Assembly: GCA_944322255.1 (NCBI GenBank) | Contig: CALUOK010000009.1 | Coordinates: 1 to 64,000, forward strand | Source of the DNA: Candidatus Methanomethylophilaceae archaeon | GTDB lineage: Archaea > Thermoplasmatota > Thermoplasmata > Methanomassiliicoccales > Methanomethylophilaceae | DNA length: 64,000 bases | Direction of reading: 5' to 3' | Shown here: piece by piece, positions 36,042 through 44,912 of the stretch | Position numbering within the stretch: position 1 is the first letter of the stretch | Layout of the letters: each line of letters starts with the position of its first letter | Program-made: the position numbers and the translations under genes | The notes under the pieces: model-generated | What the model was told of the DNA's origin: nothing | Databases searched by the model: none | The model's input: the letters and a program-made list of their open reading frames with translations, nothing else

Positions 36042-37733
36042 ATGGACCGCAAGCATGCTATCAAGAACTTCTTCAGAATCATGGAGCAGGAGCCAACCGA
36101 GGCTTGGACCAAGCATCTGAACTACCTGCAGACCTCTCTTCTGAACTTCTCCGAAAAGGAGACCGAGTTCAACGCCAACATGGTGTACGACATGTACACA
36201 GAGTTGAACCGTTTCGAGGACACAGAGGGAAGGCCCCTGCGCAATCTCATGGATACCATGAAGGTGTATGAGAAGCGTGCTTCCACATTCACAGAGAGTC
36301 AGAGGGATCATTTCGTGCACTCTGTCAACGTGTTCCTTCTGGGTCTCCAGATCTACATGGGCAGCAAGGAGTTCAGAAAGATCTTCGAGGAATCCGATCC
36401 AGAGACGACGTTCAACAACCCTCACGAGCGCTTCCTGTTCGTATGGGGGCATGCAGCCCTTTTCCATGACATCGGCTACCCCATCGAGATCGCCTCCAAC
36501 CAGGCAAAGACGTTCGCCCGCACTATAGAAGGGATTGGTAGCACAGGCCCTGATCGCAGCACCAACGTGTCCCTGTTCGTGTGGAACTTCGACGCCATCT
36601 CCAACGTCCCTGCCGAAGTTTGGGTCGGAGCAGGGGAGAACATCGATCTGGTGGGTGTGCTGGCCAGACGCATATCCGAGAGAATCGGAACGGACCCGGA
36701 GGATGTCCGTGAACTCATATCGGGCTATGTGGCAACAATGCGCGATGCGAGGTTCGTCGATCACGGGTTCTACAGTGCAATGATTCTTCTGCGTTCCATG
36801 GCAACGTCCATGCAGGCCGCAGGATACACGAGCACCCGTTTCGATGACGAGATCGTCGAAGCCGCCGCCGCGATACTGCTGCACAACATGTACCGGGGCG
36901 TCTTCACCAGCAACAGGTACACATTCAACTGCAAGCCCATGGAAGTCCGCTGGTTCCCAGTCGCGTTCCTTCTGATCCTCTGTGACGAACTCCAGGACTG
37001 GAACAGGAAGAAGTACGGGATTAAGACAAAGGATGCTGTCTATCCGGACAACAGCCGTGCTTCCCTGGACAATGGCGTCTTCACGATCAACTACTACACC
37101 GCGGACAGTGCCATATGCTCCACCTTCGTGGGTGACAAGGTCGCCTTGCTCGGGACGCTTCTGAATCTGAAAAGCATCTTCGACGATTTCCGTGTCACAT
37201 GCTCCTGCGACAGATCGGCCGATCTGCTAATGGCCTCACTGGAAGATACTGTCGGAGAAGATTTCCCGCGTCCGATGATGGAGCGCATGGAGGAGATAGC
37301 CAAGGCCATCCATGCCGACTACAACCGCAGACGTCGCATGGAGAACCCCGATGAGCCTCTGGAGTACCCAACATGGGATGGGCTCCCACAGGACCTCAAG
37401 TACTCCAACATGAGCCAGGCCATCGCCATCCCGGACAAGCTCAATGCCATCGGCTGTCACATAGGGGAACCTGGACAGGGTATGGAGGTCGATTCCTTCA
37501 CGCCGGAGGAGACCCTTCTGATGGCGATGATGGAGCACGACCGCTGGAGGGCGGAGCGCGAGTCGAACGGATGGATCTGGGGCCCGCAGAAGGATGTGGA
37601 GAGACGCATCTCCCCATACATAGCCGACTGGGACAGGATCCCGAAGGATATCCAGAAGTACGATATCGAGGCGGTGGAGAACATCATCCCTCTTCTAGAT
37701 CACATCGGGTTGAAGGTGCTCAGGAATGAGTGA
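36042..37733 (+). CDS. HD-domain phosphohydrolase fused to RyR domain
   Basis: A 563-residue protein. Residues about 85-320 look like an HD metal phosphohydrolase: His90/His93 (RDHFVHSV), His142-Asp143 (AALFHDIGYP), His241 (VDHGFYSA) and Asp315 (ILCDELQDW). Residues about 450-560 are a RyR domain (ryanodine-receptor-type repeat), with MEHDRWRAERESNGWIWGP (498-516) and ENIIPLLDHIGLKV. RyR domains of prokaryotes occur in nucleotide-signalling and conflict systems and are predicted ligand sensors; HD domains hydrolyse nucleotides or cyclic nucleotides. The gene overlaps the next by 8 bases. A TATA-like AATATATCC (36003-36011) lies about 32 bases upstream, with AGGGGTAAG just before the ATG. Confidence 0.8.
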   Translation: MDRKHAIKNFFRIMEQEPTEAWTKHLNYLQTSLLNFSEKETEFNANMVYDMYTELNRFEDTEGRPLRNLMDTMKVYEKRASTFTESQRDHFVHSVNVFLLGLQIYMGSKEFRKIFEESDPETTFNNPHERFLFVWGHAALFHDIGYPIEIASNQAKTFARTIEGIGSTGPDRSTNVSLFVWNFDAISNVPAEVWVGAGENIDLVGVLARRISERIGTDPEDVRELISGYVATMRDARFVDHGFYSAMILLRSMATSMQAAGYTSTRFDDEIVEAAAAILLHNMYRGVFTSNRYTFNCKPMEVRWFPVAFLLILCDELQDWNRKKYGIKTKDAVYPDNSRASLDNGVFTINYYTADSAICSTFVGDKVALLGTLLNLKSIFDDFRVTCSCDRSADLLMASLEDTVGEDFPRPMMERMEEIAKAIHADYNRRRRMENPDEPLEYPTWDGLPQDLKYSNMSQAIAIPDKLNAIGCHIGEPGQGMEVDSFTPEETLLMAMMEHDRWRAERESNGWIWGPQKDVERRISPYIADWDRIPKDIQKYDIEAVENIIPLLDHIGLKVLRNE

Positions 37734-39696
37734 AGCCCGCAAGTGGGACGACGGTCTGGACGTTCCGATAATGGTGTCCGTCACGGGCCATGTGGATCTG
37801 GTGGACGAGGAGGTCCCAGGAATCAGGGAGAAGGTCAGGAGGTTCCTCGAGAACCTCAGGCGCGAGTACCCCAACACCCGTGTGATCGTCATGTCGGCAC
37901 TCGCCAGAGGTGCAGACCTGCTCGTGTCGGAGGAGGCTCTGGACATGAACATCCATGTGGCGCCGGTGCTCCCGATGCCAATGGCCGAGTACAGGGGGAC
38001 CATCGGGGATCCAGATGCTCTTCGCAGATTCGATGCTGTCCTGTCGAACCCGCTCACGTACACGCCCTATCTTCTGGAGACGGAGTCGACCGATGAGAGG
38101 GACAGCTTCAGGAACCTGTCATCATTCCTGATATTCAACTCCCACATCATGCTCGGTCTGTGGGACGGGAGGGAGTACGACCGCAACGGTGGTACCTACG
38201 ACACCCTCCGTATGGCCTACAGCGGAGTGGACGCGGGAATCCGTGCCAGATACCTCGACACCGTGGTCCGTTCCAGGAAGGGCTCGGACAGGGTCCGTTA
38301 CCTGGACTCCGCCGAGGACTGTCTGATATACCGTATAGCAGTGGGCAGGACGCTCTCGGAGGACCAGCTGAGGGAACGCGGATGCGCTGATCCGGGCAGG
38401 ATGGTGTCCGGGGACGGGTACATCGTTCCGCAGATGGTCAGCTACGATCTGGATCAGGATTCGCTGTTCGAGGCGGACATGTTCCCGACCATCCCTCCCA
38501 TGTACGATTCGGCGTTCAGGCGCATGGATGCGATGAACAGGGACATGGGCGTCGAGGTAAGGGGTGCTGACGTCGTGTACAAGCCCGGGTCGGTGGCGGA
38601 GCTGACCGCCGGACACGAGCAGCGCGAGTCGAGATTCTACCTCCTGGACACAGACGGGGTGTCGGAGGACGTATGCAGGTATATCGAGGAGGTCAAATCA
38701 AAAGGCGTCATGGATGCCGCGGCTGACAGGTACCACGTCGCGGACCAGATGGCTCTCGGATATCAGAATCGCAGTTTCAGCAGGATTCACACGATGATCA
38801 TGGTCGCCGTCCTCACCAGCCTGTCATTCAGCGTGTTCATCCTCACCGGCGGGTCCCTGATAGTCAACCTGATCTACACGGTGCTGATGCTTGCAGGGAT
38901 ATTCCTGTCGAGGATGCATGCCCGTCGCAAGACGTATTCCAAGTTCATAGAGTACCGCGCGCTGGCAGAATCGATGCGCGTGGAGTACTACCGCGGCCTC
39001 ATGGGGTCCAGGGAGCCAGTCCCGGAGCTCTGCTACGGATACATGAAGAACGAGCTCTTCTGGATCAGAGGGGTTCTTAAGGCTTGGAACTCCAATTTTC
39101 TGAACGATTACGAACGTGTCACAGCGATCGAAGGCTATGAAGGCAAGGCCATGGCCATAGCGGAGAGCTGCTGGATGGCTGGCCAGAAGCGCTATCATGC
39201 ATCCAAGAGAGTCAAGAACGAGAGGCTCTACCGCCGCAACTTCGGGATCTCGAAGATACTGGTCAGCGCAACAACAGCCATTTCCGCCGCACTGATAGTC
39301 ACGATGGCCGTGTTTCCGAGCATCCTGGGGCAGACAGTGACCACGGTGGATCCGGTGTATGCGGGAGGAACATGTCTTATCCACGGTCTGGACATCACCA
39401 TGTCCACTGTCATCAGAATCGTGATGATCGCACTGGTGGCTCTCACCTCCTATGAGTCCATGGGTTCCAGCCAGATACATGGCGGCACCCCGGAGCAGAT
39501 CGATGCCAAGAGACAGATGTTCGCCATCGCCGAGATGCGTATGAGGGAGGCCGAAGACCCCGAGGTCCGCAGGGAGATTCTGTGGGAGCTCGGCGACCAA
39601 TGCATCGATGAGATGAACGACTGGGTCTTCGAGCACAAGGCTAAGGATTTCAAGGGTGGGACCCTGAATGCGAATCCCATGGATACGGATGCGTGA
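37726..39696 (+). CDS. SLOG nucleotide-sensor domain fused to four-TM (SLATT-like) membrane region
   Basis: A 656-residue protein. The N-terminal Rossmann-like SLOG domain spans about residues 12-200: SVTGHVDL (18-25), VIVMSALARGADLLVSEEAL (53-72), VLPMPMAEY (81-89) and LGLWDG (143-148). Membrane segments lie at about 354-373, 377-395, 510-533 and 560-576, with YRALAESMRVEYYRGL (410-425) between the pairs, a pattern like SLATT (DUF4231) proteins. SLOG domains bind nucleotide-derived ligands and SLATT proteins are predicted pore-forming effectors, so this could be a ligand-gated membrane effector. The RyR partner gene overlaps upstream. Domain calls are by eye; residues 200-340 are unassigned. 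Confidence 0.75.
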   Translation: MSEARKWDDGLDVPIMVSVTGHVDLVDEEVPGIREKVRRFLENLRREYPNTRVIVMSALARGADLLVSEEALDMNIHVAPVLPMPMAEYRGTIGDPDALRRFDAVLSNPLTYTPYLLETESTDERDSFRNLSSFLIFNSHIMLGLWDGREYDRNGGTYDTLRMAYSGVDAGIRARYLDTVVRSRKGSDRVRYLDSAEDCLIYRIAVGRTLSEDQLRERGCADPGRMVSGDGYIVPQMVSYDLDQDSLFEADMFPTIPPMYDSAFRRMDAMNRDMGVEVRGADVVYKPGSVAELTAGHEQRESRFYLLDTDGVSEDVCRYIEEVKSKGVMDAAADRYHVADQMALGYQNRSFSRIHTMIMVAVLTSLSFSVFILTGGSLIVNLIYTVLMLAGIFLSRMHARRKTYSKFIEYRALAESMRVEYYRGLMGSREPVPELCYGYMKNELFWIRGVLKAWNSNFLNDYERVTAIEGYEGKAMAIAESCWMAGQKRYHASKRVKNERLYRRNFGISKILVSATTAISAALIVTMAVFPSILGQTVTTVDPVYAGGTCLIHGLDITMSTVIRIVMIALVALTSYESMGSSQIHGGTPEQIDAKRQMFAIAEMRMREAEDPEVRREILWELGDQCIDEMNDWVFEHKAKDFKGGTLNANPMDTDA

Positions 39697-41035
39697 CGAC
39701 ATGTACGGGGGAATGTGTCCGACTTGCAAGAGGGACCTGACCGACGGGGTCTGTCTATACTGCATCTCAGCCGCCGAGCTCCGTGACGCGATGAACTACA
39801 CCCCGCATCGTATCAGGATACCAGACGACTGCGTCGTGGAGATGACAGTCCCCCTGGATGACAGCGAGAAAGCATCGGATTCGACACGCGATCGGCAGTC
39901 CGAGCAGGCACCGGAAGACGGGTCGAGAACGTCTCCCGACATCCCCCTGGTGACCTGTGTGATGCAGGACGAGGTCATCACCAACACGTCACTCAATCCC
40001 GTGATAGGGGTGCTGGACGTGGACAACGCTGGGGATGCGGCCCTCCTCACCGTCAACCTCCTTCTGGAGGACAGGAGGGTGTACAGGAGCACATTCCGTG
40101 CACAAGGTGGCAGGAGCCGTCTGGACCTCCGCCTGAGTGCGAGCCTGATACGTTCATCGGATTCCAACATCCGTACCGTCACTGTCATCGTGGAGGCGGA
40201 TGGCCGTGAAATCGCCCGTCAGACCTCGGCCATAAGGGTCAGGGCGGTGAATGATCTGCCTTTGACGAGGATGCAGGACGAGATCCCCCGCTGCATCACA
40301 CCCTCATGCAGGGAGATAAGGGAGATGCTGGCAGGGGACGGGCCGATCATGGCCGCCCTCCAGCGGATCCGCCCCGATGACATCAGAGGTCTCGAGATGG
40401 GCTGCATAGACAAGGTCTCCGATGAGTTGACAACGGACTCACTGCAGGCGTACCAGTTCAGCAATCCCGTCGAGAGGTTGGCCAATGTCATGGCACAGGC
40501 CATGGCGGTTTTCAACGCCCTGTCCGAGATGGGGCTGAAGTACGTCGATTTCACATCATCGGAAGGGTCGGGCCAATATGAGTTCCAGAGGGTGAACCTT
40601 CCCCGCGAGACCCTGAGGGAGAAGAGGGGCGTATGCCTGGACTTCTCCTGTCTGGTCGCATCGGTTCTGGAAGGGATGGGTCTGAACCCGGTACTCGTCT
40701 TCCCACCCGGACATGCGATGGTCGGGGTCATCGTGTCATCGGACAGGATCCCGTATGTCGGTAACGTCGATTACAGCAGGTGCAGGTTCATCCATGAGAT
40801 GGAGGTGGAGACGGGTGACGGTCACAAGGACAGGATCCAGGCGGTGTTCATGGAGTCGACACTCATCGGAAGAAGCAGTTTCGCATATTCTCTGAAGAGA
40901 GCGGACGAGAAGATCGAGGAGTCCATGAAGGCCATAATGTCGAAGCGTAGGTACACGGTGGTGTACTTCAGGCGTCGCTACGGCGGGGTGCTTCCGCTCG
41001 AATCGTCGCCCCGTGACATCGGAGGGAGGAAATGA
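39689..41035 (+). CDS. Transglutaminase-like protein with N-terminal zinc ribbon
   Basis: About 448 residues. An N-terminal four-cysteine zinc ribbon (CPTCKRDL...CLYC) is followed by a low-complexity linker, a beta-sandwich (about 90-200: VLDVDNAGDAALLTVNLLLEDRRVY) and a transglutaminase-like cysteine protease fold. The putative triad is Cys316 (REKRGVCLDFSCL), His342 (FPPGHAMVGV) and Asp361 (YVGNVDYSR), numbered from ATG 39689. In this superfamily such domains cleave or crosslink peptides. The start is uncertain: 39689 overlaps the previous stop, 39701 is the next ATG. It overlaps the Sel1 gene by 4 bases. Confidence 0.72.
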   Translation: MRDDMYGGMCPTCKRDLTDGVCLYCISAAELRDAMNYTPHRIRIPDDCVVEMTVPLDDSEKASDSTRDRQSEQAPEDGSRTSPDIPLVTCVMQDEVITNTSLNPVIGVLDVDNAGDAALLTVNLLLEDRRVYRSTFRAQGGRSRLDLRLSASLIRSSDSNIRTVTVIVEADGREIARQTSAIRVRAVNDLPLTRMQDEIPRCITPSCREIREMLAGDGPIMAALQRIRPDDIRGLEMGCIDKVSDELTTDSLQAYQFSNPVERLANVMAQAMAVFNALSEMGLKYVDFTSSEGSGQYEFQRVNLPRETLREKRGVCLDFSCLVASVLEGMGLNPVLVFPPGHAMVGVIVSSDRIPYVGNVDYSRCRFIHEMEVETGDGHKDRIQAVFMESTLIGRSSFAYSLKRADEKIEESMKAIMSKRRYTVVYFRRRYGGVLPLESSPRDIGGRK

Positions 41036-42048
41036 CGATTGATTCGGAATCCGAATTCGATGTGGGGATGGATCTGTTCACAGGAGCAGGCGGAACCTAC
41101 GACACCGTGAAAGCGTACACGGTCTTCGCGAAAGGGGCTGCAAGAGGGCATTCGAAATCGCAGGCCATGTGCGAGATAATGAAGGCAATGTCCGCTGGTA
41201 AGGCATCCTATGCGGACCGGGAGGTCGTGAAGGCGGCCATGGGCCGCGGAATCTCAGGAAGGCATGTCGAATGGATCCTCGGAAAGATTCTGGAACTGGG
41301 CATAATAGATAAACCGTCCAATGCCGAGGCCCTTGACATGTACCGCAAGGCGGCGGACAAAGGGTCATGCATGGGCGTGTACGAACTCGGCAGCAGGACC
41401 AGGTCCAGAACAGACCTGGCCAGAGCCGTGGACATGGGGTGTGTGCCTGCCATGGGCTGTCTTGCCGACATCCTTCTCGGAGGGGATGAGGGGGATGTCC
41501 GCCGTGCGGAGGAGCTCTATCGCGAGGGCCTATCCCGTGGATCCGAGGATTGCGGTGTGGGGCTCGCATGGATGAGGGTGGCGGGTCTGGACTCGCGTAG
41601 CGAGGGGATCGATCCGTCCGGCCTGCTGGAGGGGCCGGCGGAGAAGGGGGACGTTATCGCGCAGTGCCTTCTGGGCTTCATCTACCGTTACGGGGTCTGT
41701 GTCCCGACATCCTATGAAAGGGCCCTGTACCATTTCCTGCAGGCATCGGACCAGGGGTCGTCATTCGCACGGTGCCAGTTGGGTCTGATGTACGAGTTCG
41801 GGGTCGGCGTCGAGGAGTCTGTGGAGATGGCCCGTTACTTCTACAAGCAGTCCAGTACCGGCCTGGCCCGTTGCAGGCTGGGTCTGATGTACGAGGAAGG
41901 AATCGTAGACGAAAACGAGTTGGAGTTCACCACTCTGAACGATCTGACTCTCAGAATGTACCTGATGAACAATCTCGAGGAGCTGGCGCAGTACCGCATT
42001 GCCGTGATGCGCGAGGACGGCAGATACGTCTGTATTGACTGCCACTGA
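41032..42048 (+). CDS. Sel1-repeat protein, main part (probably frameshifted)
   Basis: 338 residues of Sel1-type helical repeats (variants of A-x-x-x-Y-x-x-A-A-x-x-G), for example NAEALDMYRKAADKGS, RRAEELYREGLSRGS, YERALYHFLQASDQGSSFARCQLGLMYEFGVGVEES and ELAQYRIAVMREDGRYV. Such solenoids mediate protein binding. The reading frame stops 10 residues into a repeat (GRYVCIDCH), and the rest of that repeat continues at once in the +1 frame (42035 onward). I read the two pieces as one gene broken by a one-base change or a sequencing error. Starts ATGA-overlapped with the transglutaminase-like gene. Confidence 0.75.
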   Translation: MTIDSESEFDVGMDLFTGAGGTYDTVKAYTVFAKGAARGHSKSQAMCEIMKAMSAGKASYADREVVKAAMGRGISGRHVEWILGKILELGIIDKPSNAEALDMYRKAADKGSCMGVYELGSRTRSRTDLARAVDMGCVPAMGCLADILLGGDEGDVRRAEELYREGLSRGSEDCGVGLAWMRVAGLDSRSEGIDPSGLLEGPAEKGDVIAQCLLGFIYRYGVCVPTSYERALYHFLQASDQGSSFARCQLGLMYEFGVGVEESVEMARYFYKQSSTGLARCRLGLMYEEGIVDENELEFTTLNDLTLRMYLMNNLEELAQYRIAVMREDGRYVCIDCH

Positions 42049-42349
42049 TTACTACAAAGAGGCCGCAGAGGCGGGGAACCCCATCGCGATGTACCGTCTG
42101 GCCCGGACATATATGGAGTCCCGTTCGAAACGCAAGCACGCCTTCAGGCTCTGCTCTCAGGCGGCGGACTGCTGTCTGCCGGAAGCCGAGATGATGATGG
42201 CCGAGTTCTATGCGGAGGGGATCGTGGTCAGGAGAAGCAAGGACATCGCCAGGATGTGGTTGGAGCGCGCCAAGATACATGGGCATCCGGACGCTGATAG
42301 GATGATGCAGAAGTTGGAGTCCAAAGGAATCCTGGACCGTCTGAGGTGA
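42035..42349 (+). pseudogene. Sel1-repeat protein, C-terminal continuation in +1 frame
   Basis: This frame supplies the missing half repeat (ATDYYKEAAEAGNPIAMYRLA) and two further ones (RKHAFRLCSQAADCCLPEAEMMMAEFYAEGIVV; KDIARMWLERAKIHG), ending the solenoid. The only start is TTG 42035 with no ribosome site. The in-frame upstream stop is at about 42004, so any frame change must lie between there and 42048. No homopolymer run marks a slippery site. Confidence 0.65.
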
Positions 42350-42497
42350 CGTTCGACCGAAGCAATTCTAAAAAGATGAAAGCGATTTCCCGATAGGATA
42401 TGCAGCCTGCATCCACAGGGTGCATCGTCTCTTCGCATCAGGTGTGTTCCGGCCGTATCGCCCATGACAAACCCAGAGGATAAGGTGTGGTGTAGAA

Positions 42498-43226
42498 ATG
42501 TTCCTAGATCCAAACGAGGACCCTCAGAGTCGCAGGCAGATCCGTGAGGCGAAGGTACGTACCCATCTGGATCTGGTGCTCTCGCCGTCGAACTACATGT
42601 TCTCATGCCGTGAGGTCGGTATCAATGTGCCGAGAGGCACGTCTTATGACAAGTTCCAGGGATGGTTGCCCGAGTATCTAGGGGGACTTTCCGATGAGGA
42701 CCTGGTGGCTCTCATGAACAGACTGGGCCTTACCGTGGTGTCAACTTCGGACAGATGGAACGGCGTCTTCATAATCCACAGCAGTAGGGACGAGAGGTTC
42801 GCGGAATCCATAAGGTTCGGTCTGAACTGCATCAACATCCCGGACACCAACATCTACTGCTCGTCCATAGAGGAGACCGGCACCACGCTAGGGGACTCTT
42901 TCTGCGATATAATTAAGAAATGTCTGCGCAACGCCATCCTGGTCATATGCATCATGAGCGACCACAGTGTCGCCAGCAAATACTGTCTGCAGGAGATGGG
43001 TGCCGTTTTCGTCATGGACACGCCGATGATCCCGGTGCTCGTAGGTGGATTCGACCCCCAGGCGATGCCGGGGTTCATAGACAACAGCCGTTACCAGGCG
43101 ACCACGATATCGTCTGCGGAGTCGGCGGAGATATTCCTCGGGCAGGTATGCAGGAAGTGCGGAATCGAATGCAGCCATGCGGATCTGCTGAACGGTGTCA
43201 GAGCAATACTCACAGGAGGGAGATGA
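42498..43226 (+). CDS. TIR domain protein
   Basis: A 242-residue protein. Residues 1-85 are a helical region of unknown type; residues about 88-200 form a TIR domain: GVFIIHSSRDERFAESI (89-105), NIPDTNIYCSSIEETGTTLGDSF (box 2 area), ILVICIMSDHSVASKYCLQEMGAV with candidate catalytic Glu166, and IPVLVGGFDP. TIR domains of this group cleave NAD and make signalling nucleotides in bacterial and archaeal defence. A 148-base gap precedes it. The stop overlaps the eIF2B-like gene region, so the two are probably co-translated. Confidence 0.85.
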   Translation: MFLDPNEDPQSRRQIREAKVRTHLDLVLSPSNYMFSCREVGINVPRGTSYDKFQGWLPEYLGGLSDEDLVALMNRLGLTVVSTSDRWNGVFIIHSSRDERFAESIRFGLNCINIPDTNIYCSSIEETGTTLGDSFCDIIKKCLRNAILVICIMSDHSVASKYCLQEMGAVFVMDTPMIPVLVGGFDPQAMPGFIDNSRYQATTISSAESAEIFLGQVCRKCGIECSHADLLNGVRAILTGGR

Positions 43227-43228
43227 AG

Positions 43229-44176
43229 ATGGGAAAGAACGTGGACATGCTGATAGACGACATAGTCGCTGCGCGTCTGAAGGGGGCATCGCCGGTGGCC
43301 ATACGCACCGCGGAGGCAATACTCGCCGACACGGAGGCGGAGTTCGATTCCGGCACATCCAGGGGCCATCTCAAGATGACCGTCCAGAGGCTCGGTGCCG
43401 AGGTCATCAAATCGAGGCCGACCAACACCTCTCTCCGCAACGCGGTGAAGAACACCCTCTATAAGATAGAGAAGATCGACGATGAGGATGATGAGAAGGT
43501 CCTGGAGGTCATACGCGGTAATGTGGCGGCATTCACGGAGACTGTCAACACCGCCGCCGACAGGATAGCCAAGCTGGGTGCAAACATAATCCGTGATGGA
43601 ACGACCATTCTGACGGGAAGCTACAGTTCGATGGTGAAAGGCATCCTCGACACGGCCTACAATGTCCTGGGCAAGGACATCCAGGTCTATGTCACGGAGA
43701 CGAGGCCCCGCTACCAGGGAGTGAAGATGGTAAGGGAGCTGCTCAACCTGGGCATCCCGACCACGCTCATAGTGGACTCATCCGCCCGGCATCTGATGAA
43801 GGACGTGGACCTGGTCATAATAGGGGCGGACACCGTGAGCTCGGACGGGTCGGCGATCTCGAAGATAGGTGCATCCCTCATCGCGCTGGCCGCCCATGAG
43901 GCGAGAGTGCCGCTGTACGTGGCCACCCCAACCTTCAAGTTCTCCGAGGAGACCCTTTCGGGGGTCATGATCGCCATCGAGGAGGCCGCCGCATCCCAGA
44001 TAGTCGACGGCAGCGGTCTGGAGGATTGCATGGACAATCCTCTGTTCAAGGTCAGGAATCCGGCGTTCGACGCCACACCGCCCGAATACATCCGCGGTCT
44101 CATCACGGAACTGTACATAATGTCCCCGTATTCTGTCGGGGACTATCTTGCCAAGATGTCGGGGGTCATAGACTGA
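43229..44176 (+). CDS. eIF-2B alpha/beta/delta-like protein (ribose 1,5-bisphosphate isomerase relatives)
   Basis: A 315-residue protein of the family that includes aIF2B and ribose-1,5-bisphosphate isomerase. Seen: SRPTNTSLRNAVKN, DGTTILTGSYSSMVKGIL, VYVTETRPRYQGVKMVREL, IVDSSARHLM and LVIIGADTVSSDGSAISKIGA. The isomerase uses a cysteine in the loop after strand TILT; here that position is Ser131, while the catalytic-type Asp201 remains. So isomerase activity is doubtful. ATG 43229 has AGGAGG upstream at good spacing; ATG 43223, overlapping the TIR stop, is the alternative. Its place between a TIR gene and a HAD phosphatase gene is unusual. Confidence 0.82.
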   Translation: MGKNVDMLIDDIVAARLKGASPVAIRTAEAILADTEAEFDSGTSRGHLKMTVQRLGAEVIKSRPTNTSLRNAVKNTLYKIEKIDDEDDEKVLEVIRGNVAAFTETVNTAADRIAKLGANIIRDGTTILTGSYSSMVKGILDTAYNVLGKDIQVYVTETRPRYQGVKMVRELLNLGIPTTLIVDSSARHLMKDVDLVIIGADTVSSDGSAISKIGASLIALAAHEARVPLYVATPTFKFSEETLSGVMIAIEEAAASQIVDGSGLEDCMDNPLFKVRNPAFDATPPEYIRGLITELYIMSPYSVGDYLAKMSGVID

Positions 44177-44850
44177 ACCTATCCGGCATCCGTGCAGTCA
44201 TCTTCGATATGGACGGCACCCTCATCGACACGGAGAAGCTCAACGTCAGGTTCTGGATCCAGGCGGGCAGGAACATGGGGTTCGACATCTCCGAGGACGA
44301 GGTCTTGCACATCCGCAGCTTGGATTCACGTCTCGTACGCGAGTATCTGGAGAAGAACCATCCCGGGATGGATTTTCAGGCTGTGAGGGAGGAACGTCGC
44401 AGGCTCATGAAGGGGCATGTGGATTCGGAGGGTCTCGAACTGAAACCCGGAGTGAACAGAATCCTCGATCTGCTTGCCGACAAGGGAATCAAAACAGCCG
44501 TCGCAACAGCATCCCGGCCCGATCATGCCAACGGCTACCTGGACATGTTAGGCATCCACGGGAAGTTCGAGAGGATAATATGCACATCATCGGTGGAGAA
44601 CGGGAAGCCCAGTCCCGACGTGTATCTCTACGCATGTGAGCAGATCGGGGAGAGGCCCCAGGACTGTCTGGCGGTGGAGGATGCCCCCAACGGTGTCAGA
44701 TCGGCGTTTGCTGCGGGATGCAGGGTGGCCTTCGTGCCGGATCTTACGGAAGCGGATGATGAGATACGCTCGAAGGCGGATGTGTTTTCCAGTCTGGAGG
44801 ATCTGGCGGAGTGCTTCGATCGGTTACGGACTCGATGTGACAGGTTCTAG
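44173..44850 (+). CDS. HAD-superfamily phosphatase, beta-phosphoglucomutase type
   Basis: About 225 residues. Motif I VIFDMDGTLIDTE, motif II VATASRPDHA, motif III lysine in NGKPSPDVYLYA, motif IV VEDAPNGVRSA. The helical cap follows motif I, as in phosphoglycolate phosphatase and beta-phosphoglucomutase. The substrate is unknown; a sugar phosphate is likely. No ATG, GTG or TTG lies at the natural N-terminus. The best-placed start is CTG 44173, overlapping the previous stop (CTGA); the next ATG is inside motif I. Translation may depend on coupling to the eIF2B-like gene. Confidence 0.8.
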   Translation: MNLSGIRAVIFDMDGTLIDTEKLNVRFWIQAGRNMGFDISEDEVLHIRSLDSRLVREYLEKNHPGMDFQAVREERRRLMKGHVDSEGLELKPGVNRILDLLADKGIKTAVATASRPDHANGYLDMLGIHGKFERIICTSSVENGKPSPDVYLYACEQIGERPQDCLAVEDAPNGVRSAFAAGCRVAFVPDLTEADDEIRSKADVFSSLEDLAECFDRLRTRCDRF

Positions 44851-44912
44851 GTGTTATGGGCCAGCCTATGCTTATCATTATTATGTACTAATCTGATTAT
44901 GCATCGATTCCG

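Noticed and set aside
41032-42349. Two independent Sel1-repeat genes
   Set aside because: The second frame begins in mid-repeat at a TTG with no ribosome site and completes the repeat cut off in the first, so one broken gene is more likely.
43229-44176. Calling this gene ribose 1,5-bisphosphate isomerase
   Set aside because: The catalytic cysteine position holds Ser131, so the activity is not supported; kept as eIF2B-like.
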